Source: Siphonodentalium dalli
Taxonomy: Eukaryota; Mollusca; Scaphopoda; Gadilida; Siphonodentaliidae
Length of the DNA stretch: 64,000 bases
Reading direction: 5' to 3'
NCBI GenBank assembly: GCA_032622095.1
Contig: CP136063.1
Location: forward strand, 40,084,106 to 40,148,105
Both the position numbers and the translations under genes were made by a program. The notes beneath the pieces are model-generated. The model was not told where the DNA came from. It searched no databases and worked only from the letters and a program-made list of their open reading frames with translations. Shown here one piece after another: positions 14,857-26,149 of the stretch (position 1 is the first letter of the stretch; every line of letters begins with the position of its first letter).

Positions 14857-15390
14857 GTGTGGAATACTCCATGTCTCGTTCCAAAAAAAAGAAGAATAAA
14901 TTATTTCTCATCATACAGCAATATATTGCAGCGACTAAGGGTTTCGATCCCTAAAGATCTTATTTGTTTTTACTTTCGAATCCACTTAAAATTATTTCCG
15001 GAATTAAAATTTGTTACGTGGCAGACACCTAACACATGGACAAACATCAAATTCGAACATTTCGTTCTGAATAATTATCTGTATTGCCTTCCAGGGCACA
15101 TCAGTAACCACAAATCGAAGTGTATCATCAATTTGACCTCCATAATGCAAATACTAATAATAGCTAATCATATTAGTACTCGCACCAATCGTACCAAACA
15201 TCATTTATGTAGTGACATTCTTAAATACAAATTTTCCTCGACCAGTAGCCAACCTCGTTCTAGCCCGATAATCTCTGGGGAAGGCAATACATATTACGTA
15301 CCTCAAAACTTACCACCATGTAAATACGTTTGTATCGTCATCTTTATTTCATGTATGTTGCTATATTGTATTGGGAGAGGGGCTTCATAA
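14857..15390 (+). other. Uncertain 177-aa open frame after the LINE
   Basis: Open for 177 codons beside the LINE 3' end but without recognisable motifs. Its C-terminus has a hydrophobic stretch (VCIVIFISCMLLYCI). It could be 3' LINE sequence or chance. I assign no function. Confidence 0.2.
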
Positions 15391-15450
15391 ATTGTAAAAA
15401 CTTGTGCCCCAATCCCTTTAGTATATTATGCAAATAAAAATTGTTTCAAG

Positions 15451-17045
15451 TTATAAGTGGTTTGACGGACACCCAGCAGGCCTAACCTGAATGATATTAT
15501 GCTATACGTGGTCTGACTGGCACAGCATGCCTAACCTAATACTATAATGCTATAAGTGGTCTGACTGGCACAGCATGCCTAACCTAATGCTATGATGATA
15601 TACGTGGTCCGACAGACACAGCAGACCTAACACGAATGATGTAATGTTATCAGTGGTCTGACTGACACAGCATGCCTAACTTGAATGCTATGATGCTATA
15701 CGTGGTCTGACGGACACAGCATATCTAACACGAATGATATAATGTTATAAGTGGTCTGACTGACACAGCAGGCCTAACATGAATGATATAATGTTATCAG
15801 TGGTCTGACGGACACAGCATATCTAACACGAATGATATAATGTTATCAGTGGTCTGACTGGCACAGCATGCCTAACCTAATGCTATGATGCTATACGTGG
15901 TCCGACGGACACAGCAGACCTAACACGAATGATGTAATTTTATAAGTGGTCTGACTGGCACAGCATACTTAATATGAATGCTATAATGCCATACGTGATC
16001 TGATTACCACATCATGCTTAATATGAATGCTATACTGTTATAAGTGGTCTGACTAACATGGATACTATAATTATATAAGTGGTCTGACTGACACAGCAGG
16101 CCTAACATGAACACTATAATGTTATGCGTGGTATGAATGTTATGTTATAACTGACCTGATTAACATGAATGCTATAATGTCATAAGTGGTCTGCCTGACA
16201 CAGCAAGCCTAACCTGCATGCTATAATTATGTAAGTGGTCTGACTGACACAACATACCTAACATGTATGCTATAATGTTATAAGTGGTCTGATTACCACA
16301 GCATGCATAACCTGGATGTTATAATGTCATAAGTGATCTGACTGACACAACATGCCTAATATGAATGTTATAATGCTATAAGTGGTATGGCTGACACATC
16401 AGGCCTAATATGAATGCTATAATGTTATGAGTGGTCTGACTGACACAGCAGGCCTAACCTGAATGCTATAAAAATGTAAGTGGTCTGACTGACACAGCAG
16501 ACCTAACATATATGATATAATTACCACAGCATGCTCAATATGAATGCTATACTGTCATATGTGATCTGACTGACACAGCACGCCTAACCTGATTGTTATA
16601 TAATGATATAAGTGATCTGACTGACACGGCAAGCCTAACCTGAATGTGATAATGCTATAAGTGGTCTGACTGACACAACATGCCTAACATGTATGTTATA
16701 ATGCTATAAGTGGTCTAACTGACACAGCAGGCCTAAAATGTATGTTATAATGCTATAAGTGGTCTAACTGACACAGCATGCCTAATCTAAATGTTATAGT
16801 GCAATAAGTTGTCTGACTGACATAGCAGGTCCATCGTAAATGCTACAATGTTATAATTGGTCTGATTAACATGAATGCTATAATGTTATAAGTAGGCAGA
16901 CTGGCACAACATGCCTAACATGAATGCTATAATGTTGTAAGTTGTCTGACTGACACTGCAGGCCTAACATGAATGCTATAATGCTATAAGTTGTCTGACT
17001 GACACAGCAGACCTAACATGAATGCTATAATGTTATAAATGGTCG
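15451..17045. repeat. 49-bp minisatellite, about 30 copies
   Basis: Consensus unit ~49 bp built of 'taagtggtctgactgacac', 'agcaggcctaac' and 'atgaatgctataatg'. Copies differ by substitutions and by truncation; some lack the 'cacagca' third. It ends just before a purine-rich 33-bp array. Confidence 0.9.
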
Positions 17046-17124
17046 CACTCAACGTTGAGATGTACGCGGAAAACCATTCACTTAGAACGGAAACCTGGTC
17101 ATCGGAACGACGTACACTATAAGA

Positions 17125-17380
17125 CAGAAGACATGATATGAACGGTGTGCAACATAAGACAAAGGAAATATGATAATACGTATAACATAAGACAAAGGAT
17201 ATGAGAGATTACATATAACATAAGACAAAGAATATATGATAATACATATAACATAAGACAAATGGGATATGATAATACATATAACATACGACAAAGGAGA
17301 TATGATAATACATATAACATAAGACAATGGATAAAAGAGATTACATATAACATAAAACAAAGGAGATATTATATTACATA
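17125..17380. repeat. 33-bp minisatellite, about 7 copies
   Basis: Unit 'ataacataagacaaagg' plus 'agatatgataatac'. The 11-residue repeat in the 212-aa minus-strand frame (17,082-17,720) only reflects this 33-bp period. Confidence 0.85.
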
Positions 17381-19917
17381 TACAATATAATAGTCCAGCA
17401 GAACTGGGGTGCGACCCAAACTTTTTCTGTTGATAATTTATCACTGGGGTATCTTTATTGATATCCCGGTTGATGTGGACGTGCAGCCTTTGGGGAACTT
17501 GATGGCCGCTGAGTACCAACATTTGTAAAATTGTGTGTATATCTCGACCATGTCCGCGGCAATTCCGTATCAAATACTTATGATATGACATAATAATAAT
17601 ACCTGTATTATGATATAAAGTGACAAATAAAATGAACTGGACAAAATAAATGACAAATACTCGATATGGCTGCCAAAATGGCCGCTCTAATTTTACCCAT
17701 AATTGTTGCAGGACTATCACGACAGTGCTACCGATATATAACGTTTACTCGTTAATTTGTAACAACATGTTATTAGGAGAGAAACACATGAATTATATTG
17801 GCATAATTATGCAATTCAACATTGGTAAATTAAAGAGTTAATGTATCTAGAAATTTTAGTGTATGTCATCAGTATCTTCCTCGCAAGGTCGATGTGTCAG
17901 CACGTTCATAAACTACTGCCCTACTCACACGAACATAACGTCATCCAAGTTCAACCCGAATGCCTACACGCTCAACGTTTGGCCATATAAGGTGCATATG
18001 AAGCACATCGACATACCAGGAATTTTAGTATAGTCTCCGGAACCAGTTGCTGCTCATTTGGAACCGTATCAGGACGAATAACCCGCCATCTCTCGACCAG
18101 CCGTAATAAGATATATTGAGCTCAGAAAGTGCGTCGTCAAGTGCAAGTATCCATACAAATAATTGTAAGTAGGCGCGTTTAGTACTTTCAATTAACGCTT
18201 CGTCGGTTGGAGGAACTGGTATAGTGTAGTCTTCAACTCCGTGTATAATATATATATATATATTTCAAACTTTGAGAATGTTAAGTGCAGTACATTGTAC
18301 TATGTAACAAAGCGCCGCGACGGTATCACACCCTGTAAGTTCATACGTTGTTCACATGTCATGCGAGTTTACAGCAATTCATTGGTGATTATTGTTGATC
18401 GTCCTTTTGTGTGTGTGATCGGATAAATCACAGTGCTAAAACTAATGGAGCAACATTACAAATATATCGATGTCACAACTAACGACGTTTTGGCCGGCTA
18501 CATGCGCAACACGTAGGACAATAAGAATAGCTCATTCTTTGAGTCGATCTGAGATCAAGCGTCTTGATAAATATTACCTTATTTATTTCAACATAAATAG
18601 GATCCTCTCCCTTAGTTTACTAGAAGTCGTTCATTTGTTGAGTTTATTGTACCATCGAGTGTCAAGTATACATCTAACTTTGTCATTAAGCCAGTATATA
18701 TGACATACTTTCGTCAAGAAAGTCTTGCACTAAGTCCAGTGCTGGCCATCGATATACTTGTAATAGAATAGAATATAATTGCAATATAATCTAATATAAT
18801 TGCAATAAAATTGCACAGCCGCCACAGAGGTGGCATTGATGACACCGTCACTTGGTACGTCATATGTAGTGTCGACGCTATGAGCATTCATCGGGTCTGT
18901 TTGGAACATTCTTCCTTCGCATGTCCATTGGACTCAACCAGTAGATGTCGGTAGGGTGGTGGCTTGTGTGTAATGATGTCAACAATTTTTAAGCTGTCGT
19001 GCTATTATTTGGGCTTATAGCTCAAGGCAGAAATAACTTATACATCAAAATGGTTTGCATTGCCAATGTGTATGTGTTTACTGACTGTTGCAACTGTTTT
19101 CACATTCCGGCTATTAGTACTATGAAAACTGGACGGCCGCCATTTTTAGAAAATCATCATCAGTTCTCGACCCAATTTTCGCTATCCTAACCACATTGAC
19201 CGATGAATTGGTAGTCACTTGTTCAGGCTCCACATTATTCGGTTCAAGTAGATCAATACACAGCTCCAGAGTCAAGATCAGCCTTGTCGACCTTGCTTCT
19301 TCTTTGTGACACTTTTGAGTGCGTTCGCCCCATTCTCTCGCATACGCTCCAAGTCGTTTATCCGACAATTGCATTTATGTAAACCGTACGCACAAATACA
19401 GAACACTCTGAATTTAGCGTGATGTCGATTATGCATGAGCATCTATGACCATAACACATGCAAGTTGCCTAAGTGGCCATCCCAATATAAATACCATTGA
19501 ACTGCCACTGATGTAGCGCTCTGCTCCAATACAACGCAGTATTATGAACATGGGCTTGGTTAGACAGTCAATCATATTATACACCGAATACGCGCGATCC
19601 ATTTTATTGCATTGCGTTGTCATTGCACTTTTCAAGACAGTTTACTGTAATAAGGGTCAAAGTTGAGTCACGTTTCAAAAGTGTAGATATCCGTAGAAGT
19701 TCAATTGTTATGAAATCCGACACATTATCTTCTATGGCCGCCAGTTTGTATAATCACGAAAGTTAGGCAGGTAACATTTTAAAGATCTAGTGTGAACTTA
19801 CATACATAACAACACGTAGTAACGTGATTTCTCATTCCTGATACCAAATAGAAGATGATCACACCCGTACGGACATATGCCGTTTTCGGTAGGTTGTGCA
19901 ATTTTTATTATTTCAAA
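17381..19917. other. Gene-free stretch
   Basis: No coding structure. A short 'ggctgccaaaatggccgc' at about 17,667 resembles the inner part of the inverted repeats near 10,300. Confidence 0.35.
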
Positions 19918-20375
19918 CTCTAAATGAACACGTTTCTGTGGTGATCACCCGGTTACACCGTGCAGTCAAATAAGGCATTAATTATGTTGTTGAAATGATA
20001 CTTAAGACGGTCGTCATTATAAATAAAAACACATTTTTTTTAATTGTTTCCAAGTGTGCCTACCTGGTACACAAGGTAGATAATACATCATCAACCTGCA
20101 TGGCTAGCGACCGCAAGACCACTGATCAATTTAGTAGTAGTCTGTGGGGAACAGTTTGGGGAAATCAAAGCCCCGCCCAATTGCACAAACCTGTGAGTTT
20201 GGTGTGGTTCTAGGGGTGGGATGCAATTTAGAAATTCCAATCACTAGCCGATGCCCAACGGCTATATGAACCATAATCTAAATGAACACGTTTCCGTGGT
20301 GATCACCCGGTTACACCGTGCAGTCAAATAAGGCATTAATTATGTTGTTGAAATGATACGGAAGACGGTCGTCAA
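19918..20375. repeat. ~98-bp direct repeat, 359 bp apart
   Basis: 'tctaaatgaacacgttt' through 'gttgttgaaatgatac' and 'agacggtcgtca' occurs at 19,918-20,018 and 20,277-20,375 with very few differences. The spacer shows no gene. The layout could be short terminal repeats of a small element or a local duplication. Confidence 0.7.
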
Positions 20376-21184
20376 AACAAAAAAGGCCACATCAAAATAC
20401 TTAAGGCAAGGTTTATCAATCAAACTTTGGAGTATCGTTTTCCTTGTGTATTTTTCGCATATACCCATGGTTATATATAAACCTCGGCTCAAATCGAATT
20501 TAGTGAACATGGTTGATAAATTCCGTATAAAATACAAACTCATGTGAGATCCTCTATTACTCAGCGGCTGTTAAACAACGATAGAATGTGATCCAATTTA
20601 TCAGATTTGTCACTTGTTAATTGACGCCGTCTCACGACTAATTCGTGAACACTCACCGGCCACAATCGGCATATATAACGGTATAATTTTGTTATATAAT
20701 TGTGTGGAGACTTATGCTTGCGTTTATATATCAACAGAATGAGTTTCAATGATATTAATGAGGTTTTTTAATAAGCACAGTGTGGAAATGAAGAGCCAAG
20801 AATATAACGTCCCAGAAGAATTTTTTGTGTGTTTTGGTTCTGTTTGGATATTCCCCTGCCATTTCCAGTCATTTCTTTCCATGCATCATTTTTCCGGCGC
20901 TGATGAATGGTGCCGGTTTCTTTGTTCTTTAATATTTTGATTCTTCTCTCCACAACGCCCAAAAAAGTTTTACGCTCGTCGGCAGTGGTGGGGTTGGGGG
21001 GGGGGTCTGGAAAAAATTGCACATATAATTACTTGTGCATGACCAAAGAACTCTTTAGTCTTATCCACCGGGGTGAGGTGGGTAATTGTTTTGGTTAGGT
21101 ATACACATAGATATATGGTTATTATACCCGCGATATTAGTCGGCGGGTATATATTTGACGTCTCGAGTTGTGCGTCCGTCCGTG

Positions 21185-21540
21185 CAAGCATTTTGCATTA
21201 TAACTCAAGAGTCGGTTGTCATATTTTGATGCTCTATGGCATGGTGACGGACCAGAAATGGGGAACGAATATGCATAATATCACGGGTTGTGAGCACCAA
21301 TGCCTACCAGAGTTATCCATGGGCCCTGTTTATGAAATTCAGTCCGTACAAAGATTTTGCAATATAAGTTGAAGTGTCGGTTGTCGAATTTTGAAGTGGT
21401 TTGGTATGGTGATAGACCTGAATGGTAGGGGAAGGATGTATGCAGATATTACTGCATATCACAGGTTTCGCCTGTCGATGCATACCAGAGCTACCACCTG
21501 GTTCCATCCGTAAACACATTTTTCATTTTTATAACTCAAC
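21185..21540. repeat. ~164-bp diverged tandem repeat
   Basis: 'ttttgcattataactcaaga' plus 'gtcggttgtc' at 21,191 recurs diverged at 21,355 and partly near 21,520; 'taccagagttatcc' and 'taccagagctacc' mark the same unit position. Old dispersed repeat. Confidence 0.55.
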
Positions 21541-22899
21541 CATGTGTATGTATATTTGTGCACTAGAGTCTGCAGTATAGCCTCAGTCAGATTTTATTTT
21601 TGAAGACATTGAAGAATGTCATTTCTCAAAGCGTCTGAACGCATCACATTATTTCAGTTCATCTATTTGTAAGCGATAACATTATACAATTAGTATTTTA
21701 GTTTAGTCTTGTTGAACAGTATTTAAGCTTCAAGATAAAGTTCGGAAATTCAATTCAGTAAACAGTAACGGTTATTCACCATAACCAATTCAGTTTTATT
21801 TGGATAAGTGTTGCAAATTAACATTACTTGCAATCATTCAAGTTGAGAAATAACCAGAAGGAATGAACTTGATTGCATGCCAGAACAAGACAGTATTTCA
21901 GACATTAGAAATTTATGAGATACACTTTTCAATTTCATGTTATGCAACAATCAGGTTAATGATATCTAGTCTTCATTGAGTATTCACCATGCAGTATTTG
22001 TGATTCAGTTTTTTTTATTTTATTACTTTTATTCGGGTAATACAACTGGGTAATATATTAATTTTGTTACTAAATATTTCTTCCGTTGATCAAATGTTTC
22101 CTGAACGGTATTACGGTGGTCCACTGTGAAGTGGGGCGGGATCCTGTGAAATAGTCACTATAGCTGCTTATAACCATATACCGACAAACATGGTACTAAC
22201 ATGCTTACACACAACATTACATGGCCAGTACTTGTAAATTGTTTGAAAAAAAAAACCATTTTGGAAAAACAATTACAAACACGATTGTTTCGGCCTCTGG
22301 ACCACCCACCCACCCGCCCCTATATACAGAATCTTTTTTTTTTGCAGACCCCCCCCTATCGTCGGTGGTAAATTTTGCCCCACGTCCTTTTCTTCGGTTG
22401 CTCATTGTTGAACGTTTACTGTTACACGCAGCATGTTTATGTGACCGGTGGTCAATCTACGATTGACGCCAATCACCTTGATTGGATAATCCTATACCGC
22501 GCTGTGATGTCTTCCCAACGATATGTCGACCGATAGCTTCGCATTGAGCGTCGCCTCGTAAAACAACCTGGACTATATTATAAACCAAGCCGGTGAATAG
22601 CACCCCAAATGTCCCATTATAAACGGCAATGAGTCTAACTAAAGAATTTCAAGGTTTTACTTTGTTGTTGCACTCCACTCGCCACTACACTAAGTGATAT
22701 GCGGGATAATCAGTACATAATAAAGTGTTTTCATTGTATCTCTGGCTATGAAATCACTGATTTTGTCATTACTCCTAAATTTGTTTAGATTTTTGTTTTG
22801 TAATTGTGTCCACTTGCATATGCCATGATACATTTTCTTCAATTCCGAGGAATTTAGTGTGTTTAACTCTTTGTATCTGACTATTCATTTATCTTGAGC
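21541..22899. other. Gene-free stretch
   Basis: No protein-like ORF. A C-rich run near 22,305-22,360 is low complexity. Confidence 0.35.
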
Positions 22900-24087
22900 T
22901 CAGGTAGAACAATTATTTTTTTGCATAGATCTGCGTTCGTGGATTTTCTTATGTGCCAACAGGTGACCGTTCTGGACGAATGATTTCCCACACACATCGC
23001 ACTGATATGGACGATCACCAGTGTGGATTCTCCTGTGTGCCAACAGGTGACTGTTCAGAGCGAACGCTTTCACACAAATATCGCACTGATGTGGAAGATC
23101 GCCGGTGTGTATTCTCATGTGTGCCAACATGTAAGTTTTCCTGGAAAATTGTTTGCCACATACATCGCACTGATGTGGACGGTCGCCTGTGTGAGTGCTC
23201 TTATGCGCCACCAGGTGATTGTTCTGGGAGAATGATTTCTCACATATATCGCACTGATACGGACGATCACCGGTGTGGACTCTCTTGTGTTTTGTCAGAT
23301 TAGAAGAGGTTGTGAATGATTTTTCACAAACATCACACTGATATGGACGATCGCCGGTATGGACTCTCTTATGTGCCAACATGGTACTGTTATCGGTAAA
23401 TGATTTCTCACACACCTCGCACTGATATGGACGATTAACTGTGTGGCTTCTCTTGTGTTTCGTCAAGTAAGTGGAGTCGGCGAATGATTTCTCACACACA
23501 TCGCACTGGTATGGACGATCGCCGGTGTGAACTCTTTTATGTGCCAACATTTGACAATACTGGGCGAATGATTTCTCACACACATCACACTCATATGGAC
23601 GATCGCCGGTGTGGATTCTATTATGTGTTGTCAGATTCGATGAGTTGGCGAATAATTTCTCACAAACATCACACTTATACGGACGATCGCCGGTGTGGAT
23701 TCTCTTGTGTTTTTTCAGATTCGATGAGTTGGCGAATGTTTTCTCACATATATCGCAATGATACGGACGATCCCCTGTGTGGATTCTCTTGTGTGTCAAC
23801 AAGTGACAGTACTGTGTGAATGATTTCTCACACACATCACACTGGTATGGTCGATCACTGGTGTGGACTACCATGTGTTTTGACAGATTCGATGAGTTGG
23901 TGAATGATTTCTCACATATATCGCACTGATATGGGCGATCATCTGTATGAATTAGCATGTGTGTCATCCAGTTAGAGGAGTTGGCGAATGATTTCTCACA
24001 TATGTCGCACTGATATGGACGATCTCCAGAATGGACTCGTTTATGTACCAACAGGTGACTGCACTGTGTGAATGATTTATCACACAT
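22900..24087 (-). CDS. C2H2 zinc-finger protein, 14 fingers
   Basis: A 395-aa minus-strand frame of tandem Kruppel-type fingers (CDxCEKSF...HKRxH) with nearly invariant TGDRPYQCD linkers. Thirteen fingers are complete within the frame; a fourteenth, first finger begins at the start Met (CDMCDKSF). The protein ends ERRSMQKNNCST just after the last finger. No accessory domain is visible. Expected role: nuclear sequence-specific DNA binding, target unknown. The Met used as start lies inside a finger, and the frame is open for 30 more codons upstream to a TAG at 24,178-24,180 that stands where a linker residue should be. So the natural start was further upstream and the array is 5'-truncated by nonsense mutation, unless translation restarts here. 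Core finger sequences are intact and varied at recognition positions, which suggests constraint until recently. Confidence 0.75.
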   Translation of the reverse strand: MCDKSFTQCSHLLVHKRVHSGDRPYQCDICEKSFANSSNWMTHMLIHTDDRPYQCDICEKSFTNSSNLSKHMVVHTSDRPYQCDVCEKSFTQYCHLLTHKRIHTGDRPYHCDICEKTFANSSNLKKHKRIHTGDRPYKCDVCEKLFANSSNLTTHNRIHTGDRPYECDVCEKSFAQYCQMLAHKRVHTGDRPYQCDVCEKSFADSTYLTKHKRSHTVNRPYQCEVCEKSFTDNSTMLAHKRVHTGDRPYQCDVCEKSFTTSSNLTKHKRVHTGDRPYQCDICEKSFSQNNHLVAHKSTHTGDRPHQCDVCGKQFSRKTYMLAHMRIHTGDLPHQCDICVKAFALNSHLLAHRRIHTGDRPYQCDVCGKSFVQNGHLLAHKKIHERRSMQKNNCST

Positions 24088-24540
24088 GTCACACTCGTAT
24101 GGGCGGTCGCCGGTATGGATTCTCTTATGGGTTAATAGAAGACCTCTCCGGGAAAGTGATTTCTCACATTCATCGCACTAATATGGATGATATCCGGAGT
24201 GGATTTTCTTATGTCACAATATGTGTTGTCAGGTTAGAAGAGTTGGAGAATTATTTTTCACATATATCGCATTGATTCGGACGATCACCTGTGTGTTTTT
24301 TCGTATTTTGTGCCATCAGATGACTGTTCTATGCGAATGATTTCGCAAACATACCTCACAGATGCAGATGATTATTAAGATGAGAAATCAGATCTGCCAA
24401 CCGAGCGAATAGTTTCTCACATATATCGCACTGAAAAGAGCGATCACCTCTCTTAATTATTGTTGAATCGGATTACCTCTCGGTGAATTATTTCTCAGAC
24501 ACATCGCACTGATACCGGCGAACATTTCCTTTGAACATTC
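24088..24540 (-). pseudogene. Broken 5' part of the minus-strand zinc-finger array
   Basis: Finger 0 (CDECEKSLSRRGLLLTHKRIH without its first residue) is intact down to the TAG at 24,178-24,180. Beyond it, finger pieces with lost frames and ligands continue to about 24,540, for example the linker-Cys part near 24,500. The original gene had perhaps five more N-terminal fingers. Confidence 0.75.
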
Positions 24541-25795
24541 CTTAAAACGCTGACGATGAGACTATAGATTGATAGGCCTATCGATAACATTATAAAAACT
24601 GGTTCAGTATAATGGACATGTGTATTAGGCGACCATGTGTGGCGGAGCAAATCCGTTCGATATGTCTACGTCCACGTACTCAGGGAATTTCGTACCGATA
24701 TCAACGTATGAGAAACATAATTTGTGCGACGTTCATTTATATTATCGCTCTGAAAAAGACTTACATGGGAACATTTTCTAACTAATGCCGACCATGAAAA
24801 TTCAGATGCACCCCATCGTGGCCCTCAATATGGATACTGTAGTGATGTCCCTTACCCGGAATACCCTCGCACTCACCATGTATATCACAGCGGACAATCG
24901 GTCATTATTTAGTGCACATGATTTGCCTTCCAGTCTTCTAGACCCTGGGTTTTCCCATGGCGACACAGTATACATGTAGGTATAGACAACTCATACATAT
25001 AAAACTAATCATTTTTGGACATGTCTGTTCTATCCATCAGACGCTGTCGATCACTTCTTTGCTCCCAACGCATCGGTGAACAGTCCGACCTAACTCCAAA
25101 CATGGTTTACATTCTCTTGGTTACTTGATAAGGCCGTTGCTACCGGCGACATTTCACCCACATTTGGTGGACTTCCGCGACATTAAGATAAATACCATAC
25201 TAGCGAACAGAGCGACATGCTGCCCTTGTTAAACACACAAACGAACACAATTTTATACTTTTTGGACCTTATGTTTGAAAAGTCCAACTAAAACCGAAGA
25301 ACTATTTCGAAACGGTTTGATTGCATACTCCGATACTTTGTATTCAACACAAACGTATACACGAAATTGTCACAACTCAAACGGCAAGTCAAACACAAGA
25401 GTTCTAATTTGCTGTAATGTTTACGAGTAGCTTACGAATATCCTCAACAAGAATAGCGCTCGGATTTTCCATTCTGTTTTAGTGTGAGAACTATTCTCAA
25501 AGCACATAGGAAATTTGACTTTGGGGCTAAATATAGAAACACGGAATAGTACCCAGTCGGTTACAGTGTCAGAAAGGAAGCAAGACTGATGCACTCTGGT
25601 AGAGATTGCGGTCAGGTCAAACTGGAAATACAAATTGCTAAATTGACAACAAAGTTCCCTCCCCGTGACTCTAGTTTAGGGTTATATCTTTAACTTTATA
25701 TCACAATTTCACAATAAAAGATAAAACAGGGAAAAATAAAACTAAAATTTTCTCAATAGATGTCCCTCATCATGTCACTCGAGTAAGTCGATTTC
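24541..25795. other. No gene recognised
   Basis: Presumed 5' flank of the minus-strand zinc-finger gene; no coding structure that I can support. Confidence 0.3.
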
Positions 25796-26146
25796 TTATG
25801 CAGTGTCACCATCCGTGGATGGTAATTTTGGGCACTGATGCGCCTTGTCGGTCCCCAAATGGTGGGCGCGAATGAATGACAGTGCGTCAAGTAGCCGATC
25901 TACCATTCGTGAACGAATCTTAGTGGTGAACAACGCACATGCGCAAAATGCGCATTCTGCTTCAACACTAGTTGGTTGAATTGAACACAGGTCACCGTAG
26001 TGCAGTTCCAAAGTTTTTGGACGAAACTCTGTGGTTTCCCACACATGGAAATCGCGTTGGATATTACTTCCACAAGGCTCTGTGTCGACATCAACAGGGA
26101 TCATAACTGATTCCGGCGGTATTCCGGACGCATCAAAGAAATACAA
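25796..26146 (-). pseudogene. hAT transposase C-terminal remnant
   Basis: The 116-aa minus-strand frame contains CSIQPTSVEAECAFCACALF followed by TKIRSRMVDRLLDALSFIRA. This is the hAT dimerisation motif (PTSVxAERxFSxAG...T.IRSRL...LDAL.FLR) with some consensus residues changed (ERAFSAAG reads ECAFCACA). The catalytic region is absent. Remnant of a hAT element; the duplicated block starting at 26,150 abuts it. Confidence 0.75.
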
Positions 26147-26149
26147 TTT

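Noticed and set aside
15451-17045. Tandem array as a CRISPR
   Set aside because: Units abut without unique spacers, and the genome is eukaryotic.
17082-17720. 212-aa minus-strand frame with an 11-residue repeat
   Set aside because: It is a translation of the 33-bp minisatellite; hydrophobic residues come from AT-rich repeat units.
22953-24275. Plus-strand Cys/His-rich frames opposite the second zinc-finger array
   Set aside because: Antisense shadows of the finger repeats; no finger spacing of their own.
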